A DNA stretch of 46,206 nucleotides from CAYUWH01 sp964448615 (GCA_964448615.1 CAYUWH010000007.1:1-46206), one strand, 5' to 3'. Shown: positions 22,924 to 31,849, numbered from the stretch's first letter. Notes: generated from the letters alone by a model not told the origin. A program made the numbers and translations.

Positions 22924-23187
22924 ATGATGATGCAAGGTAAAAACATGTGTGTCGGCTGCGGCCTCGCGTGCATTCTTGTCGTGATCGGCGCCCTCAACTG
23001 GGGCCTCGTCGGACTCGGTTGGCTCGTGGGCGGCGGCGCAGACTGGAACGTAGTGCACCTCCTTCTAGGCCAGTGGATGTGGCTTGAGGCCGTCATCTAT
23101 ATCCTCGTCGGCTTGGCTGGCGTGTACAAACTCTTCCTCTACGGCAAGTGCTGCGGGAAGTGCGACACCTCGGTGAAAAAGATGTAA
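22924..23187 (+). CDS. DUF378 family membrane protein
   Basis: 87 residues with two membrane helices. The DUF378 signature is clear: ILVVIGALNWGLVGLGWLVGG, then AVIYILVGLAGVYKLFLY. This widespread small family has no known function. Here the C-terminus adds a Cys-rich tail (GKCCGKCDTS) and the N-terminus MCVGCGLAC, giving seven cysteines in all. That is unusual for the family and could bind metal or form disulfides. It is followed by a strong terminator (23216-23243). Confidence 0.85.
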   Translation: MMMQGKNMCVGCGLACILVVIGALNWGLVGLGWLVGGGADWNVVHLLLGQWMWLEAVIYILVGLAGVYKLFLYGKCCGKCDTSVKKM

Positions 23188-23215
23188 ATTGTCGAAGAAT
23201 CAGCAAATGCAAGCG

Positions 23216-23243
23216 AAAAACCGGTCTTCTGGGCCGGTTTTTT
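23216..23243 (+). terminator. Intrinsic terminator
   Basis: aaaaaccgg ... ccggtttttt hairpin with an internal loop, lying just before the -10 box of the next operon. Confidence 0.88.
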
Positions 23244-23247
23244 GTGA

Positions 23248-23253
23248 TAGAAT
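23248..23253 (+). promoter_or_regulatory. -10 box of the hydrolase/MurF-like operon
   Basis: TAGAAT then 6 nt then ATG (23260). Leaderless arrangement, immediately after the DUF378 terminator. Confidence 0.6.
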
Positions 23254-23259
23254 CCTTCT

Positions 23260-24003
23260 ATGCGACCCATACTGCTGTGCCTCCACGGCTGGGGAGGTTC
23301 CAAGGAATCGTTTGCGGAAATTCGCGAAGAGCTGAAGCGCGAAGATATCGAGTGGCTCGTGCCGGATCTGCCGGGCTTCGGCGAGGAGAGTGCACCTAAA
23401 ACCGCCTGGACGATCGACGACTACGCCGAGTGGGCCGAGAAATATCTCGTGTCCCGCATCGCGCACGCACGCCCTGTTTCGATCCTCGGACACTCGCACG
23501 GCGGACGCATCGCGATCAAGATGGCCGTGCGCGGCAAGGTGCCGATTCAGCATTTGTATCTCTGCGCGGCGGCGGGCATCCGTCATCCGTGGCACATCAA
23601 ACGGTTCATCGGCTACTTCCTCGCGAAAGTCGGCAAAGTGCTCCTCTCGATTCCGGGGATGCACCTGCTGCAACCCATCGGCAAAAAGCTTCTCTACAAA
23701 TTAATGCGCGTGCATGACTATGAAAAAGCGAGCCCCGTTATGCAGCAAACGATGATCAACGTCACGAAAGAAGATCTGAAAGACATTCTTCCCCAGATCC
23801 GCGAGCCGACCGATCTCTTCTGGGGAGCGGACGATCAAATGACACCCGTCTCCGACGCATTCACCATGCGCGAGCGCATCAAGGGAAGTCAGTTGCACAT
23901 CTACCAAGGAGTGCGCCACTCGGTGCATCGCGCGAAGGCAGCCGATATCGCATCCGTCATCCGCGAGCGCATGCAGAGCGAAGGACTGCTCGAAAACGCA
24001 TGA
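23260..24003 (+). CDS. Alpha/beta hydrolase
   Basis: 247 residues of the alpha/beta hydrolase fold. LCLHGWGGS is the oxyanion-hole loop near the N-terminus; the nucleophile elbow is ILGHSHGG (Ser about 83). A late acid (LFWGADDQMTPV) and histidine (GVRHSVHRA) complete the triad. Substrate unknown; esterase, peptidase or thioesterase are all possible. It is the first gene of a tight operon: its stop overlaps the ATG of the MurF-like ligase (ATGA), which in turn overlaps the aminotransferase. A role in processing an envelope precursor is inferred from that context only. Confidence 0.88.
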   Translation: MRPILLCLHGWGGSKESFAEIREELKREDIEWLVPDLPGFGEESAPKTAWTIDDYAEWAEKYLVSRIAHARPVSILGHSHGGRIAIKMAVRGKVPIQHLYLCAAAGIRHPWHIKRFIGYFLAKVGKVLLSIPGMHLLQPIGKKLLYKLMRVHDYEKASPVMQQTMINVTKEDLKDILPQIREPTDLFWGADDQMTPVSDAFTMRERIKGSQLHIYQGVRHSVHRAKAADIASVIRERMQSEGLLENA

Positions 24004-25505
24004 CGATGTTTTCGCTCATCGCCGGCCTGACCCTGCTCGGCCTCCTCTCGCCGTTGCTCACGTTTCTCAAGCTCTTTCAACTCAAAGAGTGGCGATGGGA
24101 CCGGTTACAGGAACATCTGCGAAAAGAAGGATGGATCTCGCAACTCTTTGGGCAGATGCGCGGCTTTGTGCTCGTGATCGGATTTCCGCTCTTTGCATCA
24201 CCCTTCTGGGAATGGGTGCTTGTTGTATTGCTCGGTACGCTGGCCCTGATGAGCATCGCGCAAGTTATGCTGCGCAAGCAACCGATGCCGGTTTGGACGC
24301 AAAAGACGGTAATGGTCACGGTATTGGCACTGGCAATCGACTGTCTCGCAATCTGGCTTTTACTTCAACATCTTGCCATTGCGGCGCTGCTTCCGCTGTT
24401 GCCCTTCCTCCAGCCGGCTGTGGTCCTGCTGGCCTGGTTTCTCTTGTCCCCTCTCGATCTGTTCCTCAAAAAACGCATCATGGAACAGGCGCGGGCTCTT
24501 CGCGCGCAACATCCGGAACTCACGGTGATCGGTATCGCAGGCAGCGTAGGAAAGACAACAACAAAAGAACTGCTGAAACTACTGCTAACCGATCTGCATC
24601 CCCTTGCGACTCCGGCGCATGTGAATACGGAAATGGGAGTTGCAGCATGGCTTACGAAACAGTTCCACGCTAACCACTCCCCGCTAACCGCGCCCTTCAT
24701 TATTGAAATGGGCGCCTATCGCGAAGGAGAGATCGCCCTGCTCGCACGCATCGCGCAACCCACACTCGGTATCCTCACGACACTCGGCTCGGATCACTTG
24801 GCTCTCTTCGGTTCAGAGGAAGCAATTCGCAGTGCAAATGCAGAACTCATTCAGGCACTGCCAAAGAATGGTCATGCCTTCATTGTCGTGACGGACGATG
24901 CCTCGAAAGCCATCGCCCAGAATGCGCCTTGCCCAGTCACTACCGTCAGCCCCCAGACGGAGAGTACACAGAAGGAAGACGGCCTGCATCTGACGATTGA
25001 TGACCATGATCTGCATGTGCCGCTTCAAGGAGTACATCATGTCACCAACATTCTCTTGGCAGTGTCCGTCGCACGGCATTTGGGAATTTCCTGGGAACGT
25101 ATCAGTACAGTACTGAAGGGATTCCGCCCGATGTCTCATACGTTTTCCATCACACAGGAACGCGACGTCACAATCCTCGATGATACGTACAACATTAGCT
25201 TCCTCAGCTTCGAAGCGGCGTTGCAGTGGGCAAAAACACGATCCGAGCGACCAAGAATTTTGCTGACGAACGGTCTTTTGGAAACCGGAGAGCAGGAAGA
25301 CGACTATCATCGAGAGCTTGGCGAGATCGCCAATGGCTGCATCGAGCGCGCGATTTTCGGGAGTGCGGGCGCCGCCAATGCCTTCCGTGAGACGTTCCAC
25401 GGTGAAGTGGAACTTCTTTCTCCGCAAACAAAAGCACCAAAAGACTCGCTCCTGCTTTGTGTCGGACGCATGCCTCTTGCCACTATTCAACGCATCTTGC
25501 CATGA
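24000..25505 (+). CDS. Membrane-bound MurF-like Mur ligase
   Basis: 501 residues. The first 160 or so contain about four hydrophobic helices (LIAGLTLLGLLSPLLTF, FVLVIGFPLFASPF, MVTVLALAIDCLAIWLLL, LPFLQPAVVLLAWFLLSPL) in place of the usual UDP-sugar-binding N domain. The Mur ligase ATP domain follows (GIAGSVGKTTTKELL, NTEMGVAAWL, EMGAYREGEIALL, VHHVTNILLAVSVA) and a C-terminal ligase domain (ILDDTYNISFLSFEAAL). The central motifs are closest to MurF, which adds D-Ala-D-Ala to the stem peptide. With no UDP-binding domain and a membrane anchor, a lipid-linked acceptor seems more likely. Start ATG overlaps the hydrolase stop. Confidence 0.83.
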   Translation: MTMFSLIAGLTLLGLLSPLLTFLKLFQLKEWRWDRLQEHLRKEGWISQLFGQMRGFVLVIGFPLFASPFWEWVLVVLLGTLALMSIAQVMLRKQPMPVWTQKTVMVTVLALAIDCLAIWLLLQHLAIAALLPLLPFLQPAVVLLAWFLLSPLDLFLKKRIMEQARALRAQHPELTVIGIAGSVGKTTTKELLKLLLTDLHPLATPAHVNTEMGVAAWLTKQFHANHSPLTAPFIIEMGAYREGEIALLARIAQPTLGILTTLGSDHLALFGSEEAIRSANAELIQALPKNGHAFIVVTDDASKAIAQNAPCPVTTVSPQTESTQKEDGLHLTIDDHDLHVPLQGVHHVTNILLAVSVARHLGISWERISTVLKGFRPMSHTFSITQERDVTILDDTYNISFLSFEAALQWAKTRSERPRILLTNGLLETGEQEDDYHRELGEIANGCIERAIFGSAGAANAFRETFHGEVELLSPQTKAPKDSLLLCVGRMPLATIQRILP

Positions 25506-26770
25506 GCCTGTTTCGCCCCATCCATCATACGTTCGCCCCGCTGGGGAACGCACGGCAATGCCTGGCCGCACTCGGGCTGCTCGTACAACCCTGGAAGTGG
25601 CGGAACGGCGACCAAGGCACGCAACTCGAACGCGCCTTTACAGAGCGCTTCGGCGGACAAGCCTTCGCGTTTGCCTCCGGACGCGAGGCGCTGCTCGCTA
25701 TCCTACGTTCGCTTAAGCTGACAGCAGAAGAGGAAATTATTGTGCAGGGCTACACGTGCATTGTCGTCCCCAACGCCATTCTCGCTGCCGGATGCGTGCC
25801 GGTGTACGTAGACATTGATCGCGATTCGCTGAATCTGAATCTCGAAGAAATCGAACAGGCCATCACCCCCAAAACCCGGGCCATTATTTGCCAGCACACG
25901 TTCGGGATTCCGGCGGATACCGCGAGACTCCGTACACTCTGTGACGCTCATTCACTCCTCTTGATCGAAGACTGCGCCCATATCATTCCTGATGAATCCG
26001 GACCACGCGAGATCGGGGCGCAGGGAGATATTTTGTTCTTCAGCTTCGGACGAGACAAAGCGATCTCCGGCATTACCGGCGGTCTTGTGCTCTCCAGAGA
26101 CACGGACCTCTCTGCGATGCTGGCGAAAGAACAGGAGAAGGCGCGCTCACTCTCGTTCCTGACCATCGGCGCGCTGCTGCTTTATCCCCTGCTCTATGCA
26201 CTGTGTCGTCCGCTCTATGGACTCACGATCGGCAAAGTTGTGCTCGCATTCTGCGGATCCATCGGCCTCCTGCGCCCGATCGTGACGGGACAGGAAAAAC
26301 AGGGATCGATGCCCGAAACGTTGCACCGCATACCCAACGCGTGCGCTCATCTGGCACTGGAGCAGTGGCACAGCCTGAAAGCCTTCAACGATCATCGCCG
26401 CATCATCACGGATTTCTATCTGCGCGAAGGCATTGAGCGCAACTGGTTCAAGCCCGATCCCGCAACCGGCGAAAGTCCGCTCCCGCTGCAGATCGATCCG
26501 CGGCTCCCTCTCCAAAAATTCCCCTTCTTTGTGCTGCAAGCCGATCCTATCCGTCGCACACTCACGAAGCACAATATCCACCTGAATGATGGATGGACCA
26601 ACTGCGTCATCTGTCCGTCGAACGCCGATGGCGCAGCTGCCGGCTACCGTGAAGGGCTCGACCCACAAGCGGAAGTCCTCTGTGAAAAAATTCTTTCCTT
26701 GCCGACGCATCCGGGAACTTCTCTGAAAGATGCGAAAAAATTAGTGCATTCGCTGAGTCGTCTGGTCTGA
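25502..26770 (+). CDS. DegT/DnrJ/EryC1-family PLP aminotransferase
   Basis: 422 residues. The family normally aminates nucleotide-linked keto-sugars. Visible: FAFASGREALLAIL (cofactor phosphate binding), VPVYVDIDRDSLNL, LLIEDCAHIIPDE (Asp over the pyridine N) and ILFFSFGRDKAISG with the Schiff-base lysine. An insertion of hydrophobic residues (TIGALLLYPLLYALCRPLYGL, about 220-240) is unusual and suggests membrane association. Start ATG 25502 overlaps the MurF-like stop (ATGA), so the three genes are translationally coupled. The product would be an amino-sugar or other amine that the ligase or FemAB protein could use; this is inference. Confidence 0.85.
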   Translation: MSLFRPIHHTFAPLGNARQCLAALGLLVQPWKWRNGDQGTQLERAFTERFGGQAFAFASGREALLAILRSLKLTAEEEIIVQGYTCIVVPNAILAAGCVPVYVDIDRDSLNLNLEEIEQAITPKTRAIICQHTFGIPADTARLRTLCDAHSLLLIEDCAHIIPDESGPREIGAQGDILFFSFGRDKAISGITGGLVLSRDTDLSAMLAKEQEKARSLSFLTIGALLLYPLLYALCRPLYGLTIGKVVLAFCGSIGLLRPIVTGQEKQGSMPETLHRIPNACAHLALEQWHSLKAFNDHRRIITDFYLREGIERNWFKPDPATGESPLPLQIDPRLPLQKFPFFVLQADPIRRTLTKHNIHLNDGWTNCVICPSNADGAAAGYREGLDPQAEVLCEKILSLPTHPGTSLKDAKKLVHSLSRLV

Positions 26771-26859
26771 GCGCAGGACGCCACGGAGGAGTCAGCGGAG
26801 ATGGAGGCTGGCGAACCAGCGAAGGCCAGACGACGGAAGCAATTCCCCTCTTGTTCCGC

Positions 26860-26865
26860 TACACT
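26860..26865 (+). promoter_or_regulatory. -10 box of the FemAB gene
   Basis: TACACT, 7 nt (ctccccc), ATG. The same 13-nt string recurs before the PHP gene at 41629. Confidence 0.55.
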
Positions 26866-26872
26866 CTCCCCC

Positions 26873-27937
26873 ATGCACGTCCAACCCGCCGCCAATCCGC
26901 AGGAGTGGGATGCGTTCCTCACGAAGCAGCGCTCTTCCCCTTTTCTCCAAAGCTGGACGATGGGAGACGTGTACCAAGAGATCGGACAAGAACCGATTCG
27001 CTTGGAAGTAAAAAAGGACGGAGTCCTCCAAGCTATCTGTCTTGCGGTCGTAGTTCCCGCAAAGCGCGGCCGACATCTCGCTATTCAGTACGGACCGGTC
27101 CTGCAAGATCCCGCTGCCCTCGAACCATTGCTCAAGGCCCTGACCGAACTCGCACAACAACACCGTTGCGCCTTTATCCGCATGAGTCCCTTTTGGGAAG
27201 CGGGGCATGCGCCCTCCATTGCCACCAAGACATTCCCCTCCCCCCTGCATCTTCTTGCGGAACACCTCTGGTACATCCCCTTGAAGCAGAAGGATCCGTG
27301 GGCCGAAACAGGAGAAAGTCCGATGCGCTCTGAAGAAGAGATTCTCATGCAGATGCGCAAAACCACGCGCAACCTTGTCCGTCGCGCAGATAAAGAAGGC
27401 GTGGAAGTTACCGCCTCTGCCGCTCCTCTCGAAGACCTGGAACAGTTCATCAAGCTCCATGATGAAACCCGCCAACGTCACGGATTTCATCCGTATACCA
27501 ACAGTTTTTTCCGGACACAGGTAAAGCACTTCGCCCCCAAAAATCAATGCACGGTCTATCTTGCGAAGCATCAGGGGGAAGTGTTGGCCGCATCAGTTCA
27601 TATGCACTTCGGCGGCGAGACGAGCTACCATCACGGCGCGAGCACGCACAAGAATTCCAAGATCCCCGCGAGCTACGCACTGCAGTGGAAAGCCATCCGG
27701 GACGCATGGAAACGTGGTGACGGAATTTACAACTTTTGGGGCATTGCTCCCATGAGCGGCACGGAGGAAGATGCGAAGCCGATCAAGACACACCCCTTCG
27801 CCGGTGTTACACTCTTCAAAACGGGCTTCGGCGGAAAGCTCCTGAATCTTGCTCACTGCATCGATGTCCCGCTCACTTCGAGCTACCACATCACGAGAAT
27901 GTTTGAGTTCGTGCGGAAATGGAGACGGGGGTTCTAA
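26873..27937 (+). CDS. FemAB/peptidoglycan bridge-type aminoacyltransferase
   Basis: 354 residues of the FemABX family, which transfers amino acids from aminoacyl-tRNA to the stem peptide of lipid II. It has two GNAT-like domains: an N-terminal one (FLQSWTMGDVYQEIG, AICLAVVVPAKRG, HLAIQYGPVL) and a C-terminal one (RKTTRNLVRRADKEGVEV, LHDETRQRHGFHPY, ASVHMHFGGETSYHHGAS, YALQWKAIRDAWKRG, FNFWGI-like YNFWGIAP). The segment 'YYHGAS ... WEAI..A...G...Y.FWGI' is diagnostic. The helical arm of long FemA proteins is absent, as in FemX. It lies 102 nt after the aminotransferase gene with its own -10 box. The ATG at 26873 is chosen over an upstream frame. Confidence 0.88.
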   Translation: MHVQPAANPQEWDAFLTKQRSSPFLQSWTMGDVYQEIGQEPIRLEVKKDGVLQAICLAVVVPAKRGRHLAIQYGPVLQDPAALEPLLKALTELAQQHRCAFIRMSPFWEAGHAPSIATKTFPSPLHLLAEHLWYIPLKQKDPWAETGESPMRSEEEILMQMRKTTRNLVRRADKEGVEVTASAAPLEDLEQFIKLHDETRQRHGFHPYTNSFFRTQVKHFAPKNQCTVYLAKHQGEVLAASVHMHFGGETSYHHGASTHKNSKIPASYALQWKAIRDAWKRGDGIYNFWGIAPMSGTEEDAKPIKTHPFAGVTLFKTGFGGKLLNLAHCIDVPLTSSYHITRMFEFVRKWRRGF

Positions 27938-28311
27938 CGGGCCCTGCTTGAACTCGCACTCGATCGTGCACCACTGGGGAGCAGGCTCCTGAATTGATCC
28001 AAGAGTCCGTTCGCGCCTTGTTCCGAATACTGCCATGACTGCTTGGCAGCCTCAGAGCCAATCTGCCTCAAGATGCTTGCGGCATTGAAGTACACGTACA
28101 GCAAGCTGCCGAGGAAGAGCAGCATCGGGATGAGCGTGATGAACGTGCGCACGGAGGTGCCGACCGTAGACCATCTTGCCCTCCGCTCGGCGCGGTGCAG
28201 ATATTCCACGATCAAATCCAAGCGCTCTTCAACAATTTCCTCGTGAGTGAGAGGTTTTTTCACATCGAGAGCACTATCGGGCATGGTGGTTTTGGCGGAG
28301 GAGCGAAGCAT
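27934..28311 (-). CDS. Single-pass membrane protein of unknown function
   Basis: 125 residues. A charged N-terminal part (LTHEEIVEERLDLIVEYLHRAERRARW, likely helical) precedes one transmembrane helix (TFITLIPMLLFLGSLLYVYF), then a polar helical tail ending Ser/Ala/Arg-rich. Start ATG 28311 has TACGCT 6 nt upstream; an internal ATG at 28284 is possible. The stop overlaps the end of the convergent FemAB gene by 4 nt. It lies just upstream of the deacetylase-like gene's 3' end. No family recognised. Confidence 0.6.
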   Translation of the reverse strand: MLRSSAKTTMPDSALDVKKPLTHEEIVEERLDLIVEYLHRAERRARWSTVGTSVRTFITLIPMLLFLGSLLYVYFNAASILRQIGSEAAKQSWQYSEQGANGLLDQFRSLLPSGARSSASSSRAR

Positions 28312-28323
28312 GTCAGGAGCGTA

Positions 28324-29772
28324 TCACGACCCCTTCACCGCGCGTACCAATTCATCGGCGGATGTCGTGGGGAACACGGCGAAGCTGGGCATCTGCAACA
28401 ACTGATCACGCGTGAAGCTGTTGTCGGAATCCGTGGTGATGCCAAGCAGGTATCCGGCCGATGCCGCAAGATCCATGACACGATCGTTGGCGCCGCCTTG
28501 CGGATAGGCAATCGCGAAGACTGAACGCTTCGTATACTGCTCAAGCAACTGACGGCTCTGCTTCAACTCCAGTTCGATTTGAGAGTTCGTGAGCGAGCGA
28601 AGATCATCGCCGGTGTGCGCGGCCGATTGCAGATCGAATCCGTTTGCGAGCAACGTAAGAATCATCTTCTCTGTGATGCCGTTGATGCCGACATTTTTCG
28701 TCTGGATGAAGAGCGTCGCCTTTACGCCGGCGTTCTGCAAAGCGTCGGAAACTTCCTTCACATTCGATGCCGTGATACCCGTGACGGCCACCGCCGCACT
28801 ATTGGGATTCAGGCGCGTGTCACGCTGTTCCTGCTTGAGCAACAGATCGGAAAAATCGCGCATCGTCATGAAGTTGACTCCGGCGGCTTTCAACTTCGCA
28901 AGCTGATCGGGCATGTTCTTCAAAATTTCGGCCTGACCCAGGCGGAATTGAATCACGGGCAACTTGAACGAATCCTGGCGAACCAAGAAGTTCGGCAAGA
29001 ACGGTTTCAAATATTCGTTGGAGACATAGCCGTCTTTACCCTGGTATGACACGAGCGACCAATCTCCTTTCACTTGTTTGACGACGAGGATGGTCTGGCC
29101 CGGGATCTCGGCGATCTTCTCGCTCGAAACGCTCGTGTCCGTGCGCATGTTCACAAATTTGAAGTTCACGAAGCTCTGACCCTCGTACACTTTTTTCTCT
29201 TCCGCCAATTTCTCTTCGCTTACGGTCCTGGCGATGTAGTCGGTTGAGACATAGCCCACGCCGCCTCCGACTTTCACCTTTGCCCAGCGCGCGTTCTCGA
29301 AGCCGATCACTTCCAGCACATCACCGCGGTTGAGCGTGCTCACCGTCGCCGCATTCGTGGCGGCAGCCGAGCGGACATTCAAGAATTCATTCGTGACGCG
29401 GAACATGTTCGGCCCTCCGTTCTTCGCGCCGGTGCGCACGGCCTGATACGTCTTCACCATGGAAAGATCGAGCACGGGAATATCCGCATTCAGCGCGCCG
29501 CTCGCCGTATTGAGCGGAGCAATGTACGGACCCGAGCTCACCGATCCGCTGCCGCTCGTTTTGGTTTCATCATCTTCCTGCACTTGCTGCGCAAGCTCAT
29601 GGAACTTCGCGGCGTCTTCGGCCGTGAAGACGTATTCATCGTCGGCAGTCTGGGAACTGCTGCATCCGGCAAAGAGAATGCCGAAGCAGGCAATCAACAG
29701 AAATCCGATGACCGGACTGAACGCTTTTGCATTGCGCGAGGAGGAACGGCGGCGGGAACGATAGTGAGCCAT
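28324..29772 (-). CDS. Exported SH3b protein with degenerate polysaccharide-deacetylase domain
   Basis: 482 residues. A basic N-terminus, then a signal anchor (VIGFLLIACFGILFAGCSS) that also fits a lipobox (LFAGC). Two bacterial SH3 domains follow (about 140-205 EFLNVRSAAATNAATVSTL; about 220-285 KFVNMRTDTSVSSEKIAEI), both wall-binding types. The C-terminal 200 residues have the NodB deacetylase fold (VKEVSDALQNAGVKATLFI, FAIAYPQGGANDRVMDLAASAGY), but the TFDDG motif is replaced by AVTGI and the H-x3-H metal site by HTGDD. It is therefore probably not an active deacetylase. The far longer upstream frame is antisense of argS and is not used. Confidence 0.8.
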   Translation of the reverse strand: MAHYRSRRRSSSRNAKAFSPVIGFLLIACFGILFAGCSSSQTADDEYVFTAEDAAKFHELAQQVQEDDETKTSGSGSVSSGPYIAPLNTASGALNADIPVLDLSMVKTYQAVRTGAKNGGPNMFRVTNEFLNVRSAAATNAATVSTLNRGDVLEVIGFENARWAKVKVGGGVGYVSTDYIARTVSEEKLAEEKKVYEGQSFVNFKFVNMRTDTSVSSEKIAEIPGQTILVVKQVKGDWSLVSYQGKDGYVSNEYLKPFLPNFLVRQDSFKLPVIQFRLGQAEILKNMPDQLAKLKAAGVNFMTMRDFSDLLLKQEQRDTRLNPNSAAVAVTGITASNVKEVSDALQNAGVKATLFIQTKNVGINGITEKMILTLLANGFDLQSAAHTGDDLRSLTNSQIELELKQSRQLLEQYTKRSVFAIAYPQGGANDRVMDLAASAGYLLGITTDSDNSFTRDQLLQMPSFAVFPTTSADELVRAVKGS

Positions 29773-29806
29773 GGGACAGGGAAGAAGAGCGGGAAGTAAG
29801 GAAGTG

Positions 29807-31656
29807 CTACATGCGTTCGGGAACGCGGAGCGTGAGAAGTTCCGCACCGGTCTTGAGGACCGAAGCGGTAAGGGACGTGAGCGCGAGACGAAGAGTTTTG
29901 TGTGGTTCCTCGCCCTGTAAAATGGGCTCGGTGTTATAAAAAGAGTTGAACTGCTGGCAAAGTGCGTACAAATAATTCGCAAGTTTGTGAGGCAGATGTT
30001 CGGTCCTGGCCTCATCAAGTGCATGCGGAAATTTGAGCAACATCTGGAGCAAGAAACGCTCTTGCTGCGTGAAAGCCTCCACCTCCGGGAACGCGGGTAC
30101 TTGCTTGAGCTCCGCCTTGCGCAGCACGGACTTCGCGCGTGCGTGCGTGTATTGCAAGTACGGCGCACTGTTGCCTTCGAAGCTGAGCACCTTGTCCCAG
30201 TCGAAGACTAAATCCATCTTGCGGTTCTGACTCAAGATGCCATACACCACGGCGCCCACTCCCATCATCTCGGCGAGATCGGCGGGATCATCGGTCTGGA
30301 TCGCATCCCCTCTCTCTTTGATGATTTCCTCAGCGCGGGCCACGGCTTCATCGAGCACATGTTCAAGCTTGAGGATGTTGCCTTTGCGCGTGCTCATGGA
30401 ACTGTCCGCAAAGCGCATGCGGCCGAACGCCACGTGCTCCAACTCGGGCAGCTTCCACTTCAATTGCTCCACGATCGCAAAGAGCTGCTTGAAGTGCAGC
30501 GACTGCGCGGCATCGACAACGAACAAAATCTTCTCCGGCTCAAAGCGTGCGATACGATCCTTCATCATCGCCAAGTCACGCGTGAGGTAGATGGTCGCAC
30601 CATCCCCTTTGAGGATAATCGCGGGTGGCAGATTCTGCTCCTCCGGGAACTGCGCAATGAGAGCACCCTTCTCTCCTTCGATAAAAACCTTCTTCCTTTT
30701 TCCTTCATCGATCACCGGTTGCATCTTGTCTTCGTAATAACTTTCACCCGTNNNNNNNNNNNNNNNNNNNNNNNNNNNNNNNNNNNNNNNNNNNNNNNNN
30801 NNNNNNNNNNNNNNNNNNNNNNNNNNNNNNNNNNNNNNNNNNNNNNNNNNNTTTTTCCTTCATCGATCACCGGTTGCATCTTGTCTTCGTAATAACTTTC
30901 ACCCGTATCAAGATCGAACGACACATGCAGGCGGCGGTAAATGTCACCAAGAGAAGCCTTCGTCACCGACACAACATCCTGCCAAAACGCGCGCAGTTCT
31001 TTATCCCCTTTCTCGAGTTTGAGAAATGCCTCACGCGCTAAGTCTTCCAGCACTTCATCTTTCTCCGCTTCCTGATGAAACTTCACGTAGAGCGCAAGCA
31101 GTTCATCGAGCGAACACTCTCCTGCTGATTTGCTTCCCCATTTTTCAAACGCGACCGCGAGCTTTCCAAACTGCGTCCCCCAGTCGCCAAGGTAGTTCCA
31201 TCTCACCACAGGCTGACCCGCGTGTTCGTACAAATTTCCCAACGACTGTCCGACCACCGTGCTGAGAATATGATGCACGCCAAGGGGCTTTGCGATGTTG
31301 GGCTGCGAGTAATCGATGACGACGGGCGCCGGCTTCTTTTTTTTCTTCGCAGGCGCGCATGCCTTCTCCGTATTGGAGAGCTCCTCCAAGATGGCCTCCG
31401 GTGTGAGCCACACATTCACGTAACCGGCCCCAGCGACTTCCGCTTTTTTGATGTCTTTCATCGAAGAAAGCACCTCCGCAATCTGCTGTGCGATCTCTTG
31501 CGGCGACTTTGTTAATTCTTTCGCCAGACGCAAAGCGATCTTCGTTGTCAAATCTCCATGAGACGCATCCGCAGGAGGCATAAACTCCGGAGAAACATTA
31601 TCGCCCACGACAGGACGAAGTAGTTCCTTGGCCTCCAACGTAAGACGCTCAAACAT
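29807..31656 (-). CDS. argS: Arginyl-tRNA synthetase, interrupted by a false assembly gap
   Basis: Charges tRNA-Arg. The upstream part (31656 to the gap) holds the Arg-N domain, the HIGH-like segment (NIAKPLGVHHILSTVVGQ) and WNYLGDWGTQFGKL. The downstream part has GDGATIYLTRDLAM, STRKGNILKLEHVL, and the anticodon-binding domain (GAVVYGILSQNRKMDLVFDW, SAPYLQYTHARAKS). The 55 bases on either side of the 100-N gap are identical. Removing the Ns and one copy leaves 1695 nt, exactly 565 codons, an intact 564-residue enzyme of normal length. The gene is therefore almost certainly whole. The TTG at 31668 is an alternative start. Confidence 0.93.
30697..30751. repeat. 55-bp duplication, left of gap 1
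   Basis: Identical to 30852-30906. It equals an assembly k-mer overlap between two contigs that were joined with Ns instead of merged, not a biological repeat. Confidence 0.9.
30752..30851. other. Assembly gap 1 (100 N)
   Basis: Placeholder of exactly 100 N inside argS. Both flanks carry the same 55 bases, so the true gap is negative (the contigs overlap). Confidence 0.95.
30852..30906. repeat. 55-bp duplication, right of gap 1
   Basis: Second copy of 30697-30751; see the argS entry. Confidence 0.9.
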
Positions 31657-31849
31657 GGGTTCGAACAAAACGGGTACTCAGGGAAGTGGCCGAACTATAG
31701 CAGCAAAACCGGGGTCTACTAGTTGAAAACAAAAGTTGATCTTGCATACAAAAGATCCTCATGTTTTGAGCACAATTTTTATGTCTCACGAGAGGTGTTC
31801 AGTTTTTGAGATCAGGGCATCGCTCTCCCTTCAGCCTTGAGGAGGGTTA

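Noticed and set aside
29773..30168. N-terminal extension of the deacetylase-like protein
   Set aside because: Arg/Ser-rich sequence from another frame of argS; a signal anchor begins right after the ATG at 29772.
30697..30906. 55-bp direct repeat as a biological duplication in argS
   Set aside because: Identity, length and position at an N run fit an assembly overlap; removing it restores the exact frame.
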